Shown here in pieces: positions 8,185-16,193 of a stretch of DNA of 64,000 nucleotides. The notes beneath the pieces are model-generated. The model had not been told where the DNA came from. It searched no databases and worked only from the letters and a program-made list of their open reading frames with translations. Source of the DNA: ZAX-1 sp046533095 (GTDB lineage Bacteria > Bacillota > Clostridia > Lachnospirales > Lachnospiraceae); the NCBI GenBank assembly GCA_046533095.1, contig JAJQRA010000018.1, forward strand, positions 48,815 through 112,814, in the 5' to 3' direction. The position numbers and the translations under genes were made by a program. The stretch's first letter is position 1. Each line of letters starts with the position of its first letter.

Positions 8185-9573
8185 ATGAAAAAAGGAATTC
8201 GTTTTGTATCCGTATTATTGACCATGCTGCTGGTGCTTGGAACGCTAACTGCCTGTGGCAAAACAACAGACGAGCCATCATCACCGGGAGAAGCTGCTGG
8301 CGATAGCAATACGGATGAAGCGGCACCATCGGATAGTGGCGCATCCGGGGATGTGGTAGAACTAAATATTGTAGACTCTTTTTTAGAAGACCTAACAGAG
8401 CCGGACGTTATTGCACTTAATATTGCAATTGAAAATTTTGAGACGGCGCATCCAGAGATTAAATTAATCCGCGATCAATCTTCTGCGGATGTCATCGACA
8501 CAAAAGTACCAACACTTGCCGCAGCAAATGAGCTGCCCGATTTATTCGCCTGCCGTTCTGCTTGGGTACCTAATTTTGTACAATCAGGGCAAGTTATGCC
8601 TCTTAAAGATCTGTTTGCAGGCGACACGGCTTTTATCGACGGATTTATACCTGGTATGCTAGGCGACTTTACCTATGAAGGTAACATTTATGGTATTCCT
8701 TGGCGTTCCATGAGCATGTTTATTATGTATTACAATACCGAAAAATTAGCCGAAGCCGGCGTTACAAAAGTTCCAGAAACGTATGAAGATTTGCTGGCGG
8801 CAATCGAAGCTTGTAAAGCGGCAAACATTGCTCCGATTTCTCTTGGGGATTTAGGCAAGTGGCAGAGCCGCATGTGGCTTTCCGGCATTAGCATTCGTAC
8901 TGCTGGAGCTGATTGGATGGATAAATTGCAAAGTGGCCAAATGAAATTTACGGATCCAGAAATGGTGAAAGCGATTGGCATTATAGGAGAGGTTGGCACA
9001 TCCGGTGGGTTTAATGCAGATTTTACAAGCATAGACTTTTTACAAGGCCGTCAGCTGTTCTATGATGGTACAACGGCTATGTATGCTGAAATGGCTGCAT
9101 TTGCACAATCGGAAAATGAAGCATGGCCAGAAGCAATGCGTAATCCGGAAACGGTTGTCATGGGATTCTTCCCAACACTAGAGGGCGAAGATACATCAAA
9201 GCCAGTGAATATGCCAATCGCAGCTGACTGGGGTATCGCTTTTAACTCGAACCTTACCGGTGCAAAACTAGATGCCGCACGTCTGTTTGCTACAGAGGTA
9301 ATGGGCGATGACTACAACCGCATTTTAGCAGAACATGCCGGAATAGCAGTACGTCCGGTAGAAGGGGAACTTTCAGACATTCCAGAAGCGGTACAACGTT
9401 ATAATAACGATATCGCACCAAATATGGTTACAGGTGGTCATATAGACAGCCGTATGCCAGGCTCCGTGCTAGATGCAGTTTCCGCCGCGTTACAGGACAT
9501 GATGCTTGGTGTAGCAACTCCTGAGCAAGCCGCAGAGCGTATGCAGGCTGCATGGGAAGAGAGCCAGTCGTAA
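8185..9573 (+). CDS. Sugar ABC transporter substrate-binding lipoprotein
   Basis: A 462-residue family-1 extracellular solute-binding protein. The N-terminus is a lipoprotein signal: charged start, hydrophobic stretch, then LTACG with the lipidated cysteine at about residue 23, followed by a Ser/Asp/Glu-rich linker. The body has the usual sugar-binding-protein features, including GNIYGIPWRSMSMFIMYYNTE-like hinge sequence and late W residues. GGAGG before the ATG at 8185 fixes the start; a longer frame to 8143 is unsupported. Downstream are two MsmF/MsmG-type permeases, a YesN/YesM-like two-component pair and a beta-mannosidase, so beta-mannoside oligosaccharides are the likely ligand (inference). 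Confidence 0.93.
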   Translation: MKKGIRFVSVLLTMLLVLGTLTACGKTTDEPSSPGEAAGDSNTDEAAPSDSGASGDVVELNIVDSFLEDLTEPDVIALNIAIENFETAHPEIKLIRDQSSADVIDTKVPTLAAANELPDLFACRSAWVPNFVQSGQVMPLKDLFAGDTAFIDGFIPGMLGDFTYEGNIYGIPWRSMSMFIMYYNTEKLAEAGVTKVPETYEDLLAAIEACKAANIAPISLGDLGKWQSRMWLSGISIRTAGADWMDKLQSGQMKFTDPEMVKAIGIIGEVGTSGGFNADFTSIDFLQGRQLFYDGTTAMYAEMAAFAQSENEAWPEAMRNPETVVMGFFPTLEGEDTSKPVNMPIAADWGIAFNSNLTGAKLDAARLFATEVMGDDYNRILAEHAGIAVRPVEGELSDIPEAVQRYNNDIAPNMVTGGHIDSRMPGSVLDAVSAALQDMMLGVATPEQAAERMQAAWEESQS

Positions 9574-9830
9574 AAAGGCGCATCTTTTGCGCCGTGGATC
9601 TGATGATAGGAATGTATTTGTTTCTATAATTATAGTAGTTTATCAGAAATTGCAGCGCAAATTCTGATAAAAAGGCACATTTTTTCGTGCCATGGATCTG
9701 ATTATTGAACTACTAATGATCAATAATATAGTTTATCAGAAATTGCAGCGCAAATTCTGATAAAAAGGCACATTTTTTCGTGCCGTGGATCTGATTATTG
9801 AACTACTAATGTTCAATAATATAGTTTAGG
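9574..9830 (+). repeat. 93-bp tandem repeat with hairpins after the binding-protein gene
   Basis: Two near-identical 93-bp units (start offsets 9641 and 9734) follow a shortened first unit that begins at the stop codon. Each unit holds a 13-bp stem with one mismatch (TATCAGAAATTGC, loop AGC), a GGCAC/GTGCC hairpin with T-rich loop, and an ATTATTGA/TCAATAAT inverted repeat. The first partial unit has the matching GGCGC/GCGCC hairpin. Likely acts at RNA level between the lipoprotein and permease cistrons. Confidence 0.8.
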
Positions 9831-9884
9831 TGTCATATGTGTAAATAATAATTCGGGATTGTTGCATTTTATCCCCATTGCTCT

Positions 9885-9930
9885 ATACTAGCTATGAGAA
9901 GCGCAGGAATAGCATTCTTATAGCTAGTAT
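9885..9930. other. 16-bp stem inverted repeat upstream of permease
   Basis: Arms ATACTAGCTATGAGAA and TTCTTATAGCTAGTAT pair over 16 positions with one G-T, loop of 14 bases. A second inverted repeat lies at 10027-10049 (GTATTGTATC / GATACAGTAC). There is no T-run; either RNA structure or an operator. The rest of 9831-10117 shows no gene. Confidence 0.6.
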
Positions 9931-10117
9931 ATTGATAACGATTAGCAGTACCTCCTTTGCAGCTGCAATTTATGCACGCAAGCTGTAAAAAACACCTTGT
10001 GTTGCGGAGGTACAAAATCGTTACGTGTATTGTATCATGGATACAGTACACCAGTATGGTGAAAAAGTGTATGGTACTTTGCAACGATCCCTCCTTAGGA
10101 GAGGTGCGTGTAATGTC

Positions 10118-11008
10118 ATGGGTTCACAAAAAAAGGCGGGTATTGGGATACTTGCAATTTTTATTATTCCAGGGATAGCATTATTCCTGTTTGCCATCGT
10201 GGTTCCGGCTATTTTAGCAATTGGATACAGTTTGTTTGATTGGAGCAACCTTACAAATCCAAAGTGGCTGGGGGTGCAAAATTTTGTTAAACTCGCAAAA
10301 GATGCGTTGTTTTGGCAGGCACTTGGAAATAACCTAAAGTTGGCACTGTATACATTGGTGGGGCAGCTAGGGATCGGCTACGTGTTGGCGTTTGTCCTTT
10401 CGTCTAAGCTGATCAAATGGTCCAATTTCCATCGTACGGTTATGTTTTTTCCGGCAATGATTTCCACGGTTGTGCTAGGATTTTTATGGATGTTGATATA
10501 TAATAATAATTATGGCATTTTAAATTCGCTGCTTAAAGCTGTGGGCCTTGGCAATCTGGCCACCGCATGGCTTTCAAATCCGCATGGTATTATCGAGGTG
10601 TTGGCGGTTCCCCTTATTTGGCAGTGGTTTGGCTTTTATATGGTTATTTTTATGGGGGCTATTGCAACGATACCTGCAGAAATAATGGAAAGCGCTGAAA
10701 TAGACGGCTGCTCTAGCTGGCAGCGGATGGTGCATATATCAGTACCGATGACCTATGATACAATTGTAGTGTGCATTTTGCTGTGCCTTGCCGGAATCAT
10801 GAAAACCTTTGACCATGTATTGGTTATGACGGCGGGTGGACCCGGTACAAGCAGTATGGTACTTGCACTCTATGCGTACAAAACAACGTTTTCCGGTATG
10901 AAGGTAGGCTATGGGAATGCTATTTCTGTAGGAATTACGTTTTTTAGCCTTCTAATCTCTTTTACAGCGCGAGGTCTACTAAATAGAGGAGGAAAGCAAT
11001 ATGACTAA
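10118..11008 (+). CDS. Sugar ABC transporter permease (MsmF/UgpA-like)
   Basis: A 296-residue inner-membrane permease with about six hydrophobic helices and the EAA loop EIMESAEIDGCSSWQRMVHISVP. It is the first of two permeases for the carbohydrate importer whose lipoprotein is encoded at 8185. The ATG at 10118 is preferred since it starts the usual short cytoplasmic N-terminus; TAGGAGAGG lies 13 bases upstream, slightly far. A longer frame to 10025 would run through an inverted repeat. The last eight bases overlap the next permease. No ATPase gene accompanies the system, as is common when a shared MsmK/MsmX-type ATPase serves several importers. Confidence 0.93.
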   Translation: MGSQKKAGIGILAIFIIPGIALFLFAIVVPAILAIGYSLFDWSNLTNPKWLGVQNFVKLAKDALFWQALGNNLKLALYTLVGQLGIGYVLAFVLSSKLIKWSNFHRTVMFFPAMISTVVLGFLWMLIYNNNYGILNSLLKAVGLGNLATAWLSNPHGIIEVLAVPLIWQWFGFYMVIFMGAIATIPAEIMESAEIDGCSSWQRMVHISVPMTYDTIVVCILLCLAGIMKTFDHVLVMTAGGPGTSSMVLALYAYKTTFSGMKVGYGNAISVGITFFSLLISFTARGLLNRGGKQYD

Positions 11009-11834
11009 AAAAATAAAGCCGAGTAGCGTAATCTTAAATGTCGTTGTTGTATGTATCGCGTTTACGTGTGTTTTCCCTCTGGTATGGCTGCTGTACTCCT
11101 CCCTTAAAACCGAAGATGCGTTTTTAGGGCGTCCATTTGATTTGCCCACGATTCCATTGCAATGGGAAAATTTTTACCATGCTTTGGTACGTAGCAAAAT
11201 TGCAAATTATTTTTTTAATACATTGATTTACGCTGTGGGCGCGGTGCTGTTGGTTTTATTCTTTGCCTTTTGCATCGGGTACTGCATGTCGCGCTATCGA
11301 TTCCGCGGCAAAGCTTTGGTTACAGGACTGCTTACACTTGGCATGGTAGTACCTGCATATGCCTTGCTTGTTCCAATGTATATGCAGTATAATATCCTTG
11401 GGATTGTAAATACGCGTGGTGTTTTGATGTTTCCCTATTTGGCGGTAAATTTGCCATTGGGCGTTTTCTTGATCGAGGCATATATAAAAAATATCCCCTA
11501 TGAAATGGAACAGGCGGCACAGCTAGAGGGGGCGAACCTGTTTCAAACGATTACGCAAGTAATCATTCCAATGTCAAAGCCGATCCTGATTACGGTAGCG
11601 ATCCTTACGTTTAACTTTGTGTGGAACGAAATGCCATTTGCCCTTGTGTTGACGCCGAATGAGAAAATCCGCAACATGGCAGTGGGCCTTATGAATTTTG
11701 CCAGTGGCTATGACGCGAATTTTACCTATCGGCTTGCCGCCTGTGTGGTGGGGCTTATACCAGTAACTTTGCTGTATATCATCTTTAACAGGCAGATCAT
11801 AAAAGGCATGACGGAAGGTTCTGTGAAAGGATAG
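11001..11834 (+). CDS. Sugar ABC transporter permease (MsmG/UgpE-like)
   Basis: A 277-residue partner permease with six predicted helices. The EAA loop reads YEMEQAAQLEGANLFQTITQ, and the C-terminal IIKGMTEGSVKG is the typical ending of this family. Its start overlaps the first permease by eight bases, with GGAGG just upstream inside that gene, so translation is coupled. It is followed after 130 bp by a response regulator that probably controls the operon. Confidence 0.95.
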   Translation: MTKKIKPSSVILNVVVVCIAFTCVFPLVWLLYSSLKTEDAFLGRPFDLPTIPLQWENFYHALVRSKIANYFFNTLIYAVGAVLLVLFFAFCIGYCMSRYRFRGKALVTGLLTLGMVVPAYALLVPMYMQYNILGIVNTRGVLMFPYLAVNLPLGVFLIEAYIKNIPYEMEQAAQLEGANLFQTITQVIIPMSKPILITVAILTFNFVWNEMPFALVLTPNEKIRNMAVGLMNFASGYDANFTYRLAACVVGLIPVTLLYIIFNRQIIKGMTEGSVKG

Positions 11835-11964
11835 ATAGCGAAGTGCGGGTCAAAAGGGCTCGTATTAAAACAGGGAAGATTTCATGCAGATAGATGAATG
11901 TGGGCAATGAGAATGCATCATGCAAGGGTTTTTTGGGAAGGATGAACCAAGGAGGTGATCCATT

Positions 11965-13056
11965 ATGCGAAACATACGCATTATGGTGGTGGACGATGAG
12001 CCCATTACGCGCGATGGTGTGGTGAACGGTATCGGTTGGGACTCCTACGGCATAGAGGTTGTGGGAAGTGCTGAAAACGGAATGGAAGCTCTGCTGATGG
12101 CACAGGAACAAAGCCCGGATCTGATTATAAGCGATGTTCGGATGCCTGTCATGGATGGGCTTGAAATGACAGAACGGCTACAGACGGAGATGCCTTCTAT
12201 AAAAGTGATTATTATTAGTGGGTATCAGGAGTTTGAATATGCAAAAAGAGCGATGGCGTTTGGCGTACGGGATTATTTGGTGAAGCCGCTTGATGAAGCG
12301 GAATTGGTGCAGCGTATTTTGCAGGTAGGACAAGAGCTTGCCCTTGCCCATAAAAAAGAACTTGCTAAAAATTTGGATTATCTGCTTTTAAGCGGCAATG
12401 CGCAATTTGCCCGCGAATGCCAGAGGCTTGAAAAAGAATTGGTGGTTTTTTTTAAGCACATGCAGTCAAAAGAGGTTGCCAAACAGCTGTTGGCAATTTT
12501 CGATCTGTTTGCCAACAAAAAAGACTACAAGTATTATAAGGCTGTATGCATTCGCCAACTAGTTGCATTTCGGGATATTATGGAGGAATGGGGACTTGGC
12601 AAAGAATGTGCCAATATAGATGCCCTTGTGGAAAATGAATTAGATCGCTTTACGGATGGCAAGAGTATTTGTACATGGCAAACGAAAATGGCGCAGGAAT
12701 TTATCAATATGGCGCGCATTGATTCCGGCAGCAAATATAAGATGCTTGTTCAAGAAGTGGAAGATTATGTAGCGGAGAATTATGCGCGTGATGTGAGCTT
12801 AAAAGATGTTTCCGCAAGGGTTTTTATTAGTCCCCAGTATCTTTGCCGTGTGTTTCATATGGAAAAAGGAGCGTCATTTGTAGAGTGGCTGAATGCGTAT
12901 CGCATCGAAAAGGCAAAGGACATTTTATCCACGAAAGATGCACGTATTACAGACGTAGCAAGCCTTGTAGGCTACAACGACTACAAATACTTTAGCAATG
13001 TGTTTAAAAAACACACAGGAGTTACGCCAAGGGACTACAAAAAAGGGCAAATATGA
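11965..13056 (+). CDS. Response regulator, YesN-type (REC plus AraC HTH)
   Basis: A 363-residue transcription factor. The N-terminal receiver domain has the acidic pair DDE near residue 10, the phosphoacceptor Asp57 (ISDVRMP) and the conserved lysine in YLVKPLD. A middle linker of about 120 residues is followed by an AraC-type double helix-turn-helix at the C-terminus (VSARVFISPQYLCRVF and VASLVGYNDYKYFSNVFKK). The ribosome site is AAGGAGGTGATC. It overlaps the histidine kinase by 4 bp. Given the place between the sugar permeases and the mannosidase, it likely activates this carbohydrate locus. Confidence 0.94.
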   Translation: MRNIRIMVVDDEPITRDGVVNGIGWDSYGIEVVGSAENGMEALLMAQEQSPDLIISDVRMPVMDGLEMTERLQTEMPSIKVIIISGYQEFEYAKRAMAFGVRDYLVKPLDEAELVQRILQVGQELALAHKKELAKNLDYLLLSGNAQFARECQRLEKELVVFFKHMQSKEVAKQLLAIFDLFANKKDYKYYKAVCIRQLVAFRDIMEEWGLGKECANIDALVENELDRFTDGKSICTWQTKMAQEFINMARIDSGSKYKMLVQEVEDYVAENYARDVSLKDVSARVFISPQYLCRVFHMEKGASFVEWLNAYRIEKAKDILSTKDARITDVASLVGYNDYKYFSNVFKKHTGVTPRDYKKGQI

Positions 13057-14900
13057 AAGCAACATCGGCAACACGAAACTATTTGAGTGAAAAAAAGGAA
13101 ATGCTATTTTCGAGTGTGCGCTATAAGTTGACAGTGCTGTTTTTTGGTTGCTTTTTAGTTCCACTTACCCTAATTACTGTGATTGCCTATGTCATCAACA
13201 CCAATGCGACAAAGAACGATGCGATTGATGTGAATGCGAATATGCTTTCCCACATAAGCAGTAATGTAGACTATCTATTAGATGATGTACATAGCATTAC
13301 GATTGGAATGCTGACAAACCCGGATATACGAACGATTGCACAAAATAAAAGCGATGACGGCACTGACCGTGCCGCGGCTTTTGCGCGCGCAAAAGAAGGG
13401 CTGATCAACTTGGCTGCCCACGACAAGAATGTGGATGCGGTAGAGGTGATTACCCCGTTTGGCGAAATACTGACCGTAAGCAGCTACTACGCAAACGAGA
13501 GTTTTCATGTTAATGTAGATCAGCCGAATATCCGTAATTTGCAAAATGAGGAAATCTGGATCAAAGATGGGCAGTTAGGCTATTATGTAGGTGATAATGA
13601 CCAAATAACCTTTGTGCGCAGTATGCGTGATATAAATAATTTTACGAGGGAGATTGGTGTAGCCGCAGTGCATATTAGGGCCTATACAATCAGCCGCATT
13701 TATGAAGATCGCGTTTTCAGTGAAAATACACAGACTTATATTGTAGATGCCGGTGGAAATATCATTTCTTCCAATAACGCAGAGAGTATAGGAGATAGGT
13801 ACAACGGGGCCACCATGGAGCGTATAGCAAAAAAAAACAATGGGAATTATTTTGCGCTACAGGCGGACAAACGCAGAAGCTATTTGTTTTACCAAAAACT
13901 TGACATGGCAAATTGGTATATCCTAAGCGAAGTGCCTGTGGCGGATTTGCAGGGCAACAATGGGCTTGGTGCGGTAATTCTCATCAATACATTGCTATGT
14001 GCGGTGATTAGCCTGCTGATTGTTATGAAATATTTAAAACGTACCTTGGCGCCGCTTTCAGAAGTATCACGTCTTATGAAAGAAATAGAAAAAGAAAACT
14101 ATGCCATAAGAATAGGGCTTGAAACGAATGATGAGATTGGCATGTTGGCAAAAAGTTTCGATCATATGGCTCAGCGATTAGATGAGCTTGTAGCGCAGGT
14201 GTACAATTTTGAAATAAAACAGAGGGATGCACAGATTACCTTGTTGCGAAGCCAGATAAATCCTCATTTTTTATATAATGTAATGGATATTATCTATTGG
14301 AAAAGCCGCTCTGAAAAAGCGATGGAGACGGCGGGTATCGTGCGTGATTTATCGTCATATTTGCGAAAAAGCATTACGGACATCAATACGCTTCATAGTG
14401 TGCGTGCCGAACTTGAACACCTATATTACTATGTAAATATACAAAAATTAAGGTATGAGGGCCGCATCGAGTTTGGCTTTAAGATAGACGAGGCGCTTAT
14501 GGATGCCCAAACAATCCACTTTGTGCTGCAGCCATTAGTGGAAAACGCTATTTACCATGGGATAGAGCAAAGCGGCGGGGTAGGGCAGATAGACATTGAT
14601 ATTCATCGCGAGGATTGTAGTTTGGTGATAGAAGTAAGCGATGATGGGCAAGGCCTTGATATTGAAGAAATGAAAAGGCTGATGCGTGAGCCGGAGCCAA
14701 AACAAGATAACCGAGGTTTGGCGATACGAAATATAAATGACAGGGTACAGTTGCTCTATGGCGCCGAATGCGGGCTTGCCTATTTGCGTACGAAAGATGA
14801 TATCACAGTGGCACGGGTGGTACAGCAGCTAAGCATAGCAACAAAGGGCGGAACACAGAAAACGCTAATTAATGGCGAAGAATGTAATAGCGGAAAATAG
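13053..14900 (+). CDS. Sensor histidine kinase, YesM-type
   Basis: A 615-residue membrane kinase. Layout: cytoplasmic start, membrane helix (about residues 25-47), large extracellular Cache-like sensor domain, second helix (about 305-325), HAMP linker, then the His-kinase domain with phosphoacceptor His405 in INPHFLYN, and an ATPase domain with N-box LVENAIYHG and DDGQG. This class senses extracellular sugars or sugar-binding proteins. Start and stop overlap with the response regulator (ATGA). It probably detects the oligosaccharide transported by the adjacent ABC system (inference from position). Confidence 0.94.
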   Translation: MKATSATRNYLSEKKEMLFSSVRYKLTVLFFGCFLVPLTLITVIAYVINTNATKNDAIDVNANMLSHISSNVDYLLDDVHSITIGMLTNPDIRTIAQNKSDDGTDRAAAFARAKEGLINLAAHDKNVDAVEVITPFGEILTVSSYYANESFHVNVDQPNIRNLQNEEIWIKDGQLGYYVGDNDQITFVRSMRDINNFTREIGVAAVHIRAYTISRIYEDRVFSENTQTYIVDAGGNIISSNNAESIGDRYNGATMERIAKKNNGNYFALQADKRRSYLFYQKLDMANWYILSEVPVADLQGNNGLGAVILINTLLCAVISLLIVMKYLKRTLAPLSEVSRLMKEIEKENYAIRIGLETNDEIGMLAKSFDHMAQRLDELVAQVYNFEIKQRDAQITLLRSQINPHFLYNVMDIIYWKSRSEKAMETAGIVRDLSSYLRKSITDINTLHSVRAELEHLYYYVNIQKLRYEGRIEFGFKIDEALMDAQTIHFVLQPLVENAIYHGIEQSGGVGQIDIDIHREDCSLVIEVSDDGQGLDIEEMKRLMREPEPKQDNRGLAIRNINDRVQLLYGAECGLAYLRTKDDITVARVVQQLSIATKGGTQKTLINGEECNSGK

Positions 14901-14975
14901 AATCGAAGCGCAAAGAACGAGGTAGATAGCAGGAACAAAGGATAGAGTATGGTAATGGGAAATGTAATCGCAAAG

Positions 14976-15096
14976 AACAATTATAGAGAATAAGTATAGA
15001 GGGTAATTATAGAGGATAATTGTAGAGGGTAATTATAGAGGATAATTGTAGAGGGTAATTATAGAGGATAATTCTAGAGAACAATTGTAGAGGGTA
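14976..15096 (+). repeat. 13-bp tandem array before the MBL-fold gene
   Basis: About nine units of consensus GGRTAATTRTAGA; the last unit supplies the AGAGGG stretch that acts as the ribosome site of the gene starting at 15101. Degeneration is stronger at the 5' end. Confidence 0.85.
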
Positions 15097-15100
15097 AAAA

Positions 15101-15955
15101 ATGAAGCAGGTTTATGAAGGAGATCTATTAAAGATATTCCGCTTTTCAGATCAAGTATATTTACGGCAAGGAGATTTGATGCAAAGGGGGCAGTGCAATA
15201 GTGCATATTTAGTTGGGGAAAGCGGCGTAGTTGTGGTGGATATACCTACAATGGAGGCGCTTGTAGAAATGCAGAGTGAGGTTTTAGGGCTTTTTAAAAA
15301 ACCGATCCGGGCGGTAATTGCCACACATGGACATGGCGATCATGTGGATGGCATTGTTGGTTTTGCAGGCACGGCAATACAGGTTTTTTGTTCACATAAA
15401 CTGACGGCCAAACTATGTGGAATGCTTGGGGAACAGGCACAGGTATGTGGGATCAAAGGCCAGGCGCGACTGCATATATGCGGCATGGAAATAGAACTCT
15501 TTACCTTTGAAGATATAGCCCACTCTCCAGAGGATTTGTTCGTGCGTATTCCAGGAGAAAAACTACTTTGCACAGGAGACGCCGTGGTAGATTTGCAATG
15601 GCTGCATTTTCATAGCGGAAACGCCGAACGTTGGGCGGTCAATTTAGAAACATTTGCAAAAAGTGGACAACAAGAGCAAATTTGGCCGGGGCATGGAGAG
15701 CTGTTGCCCTTTCACCATGTAGGGGAAACTGCGGCACATATAGGGCGGCTTATGTATGCCGCAAAAAGCTGCATGGCTGCCTTGCCGAATGGGCAGGCAC
15801 AGGATTTAAACCGTGAAGATCTAGATAGGCTTGTGGCAGATTTTTTAAAAAGTGGCAGCGTGGATGCAGTTGAAATTGCACAAAAAGCCAGAGAAGGTGC
15901 GCACCGCGAGCTGCGAATGGTACTACGGGAACTGTTGCGTCAAAACCTTCAATAG
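15101..15955 (+). CDS. Metallo-beta-lactamase-fold hydrolase
   Basis: A 284-residue member of the MBL superfamily. The metal site THGHGDHVDG (residues about 75-84) is intact, with later ligands in CTGDAVVD and PGHGELLPF. No signal peptide, so a cytoplasmic hydrolase; the substrate is not evident (relatives cleave thioesters, lactones or phosphodiesters). It lies between the two-component system and the beta-mannosidase and is probably co-transcribed with them. Two tandem arrays flank it: a 13-bp array upstream and an 18-bp array that begins at its stop codon. Confidence 0.85.
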   Translation: MKQVYEGDLLKIFRFSDQVYLRQGDLMQRGQCNSAYLVGESGVVVVDIPTMEALVEMQSEVLGLFKKPIRAVIATHGHGDHVDGIVGFAGTAIQVFCSHKLTAKLCGMLGEQAQVCGIKGQARLHICGMEIELFTFEDIAHSPEDLFVRIPGEKLLCTGDAVVDLQWLHFHSGNAERWAVNLETFAKSGQQEQIWPGHGELLPFHHVGETAAHIGRLMYAAKSCMAALPNGQAQDLNREDLDRLVADFLKSGSVDAVEIAQKAREGAHRELRMVLRELLRQNLQ

Positions 15956-16165
15956 AAATAGAACAAGAAATAGGAATAGAACAAAAAATAGGAATAGAAC
16001 AAGAAATAAGAATAGAACAAAAAATAGGACGAAAACAAGAAATAGGAACAGAGCAAGAAATAGGAGTAGAACAAGAAATAGAACAAGAAATAGGGGTAGA
16101 ACAAAAAATAGGAGTAGAACAAGAAATAGGAATAGCGCAAGAAATAGGACGAGCGCAAGATAGCA
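15954..16165 (+). repeat. 18-bp tandem array before the beta-mannosidase gene
   Basis: About twelve copies of an 18-bp unit, consensus AATAGAACAAGAAATAGG, start inside the stop codon of the preceding gene and end about 30 bp before the next ATG. Since 18 is a multiple of three, two forward frames and a reverse frame stay open and mimic low-complexity proteins. Confidence 0.92.
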
Positions 16166-16193
16166 CAAAACAAGGAAAGCAGAGGATAGGTAC

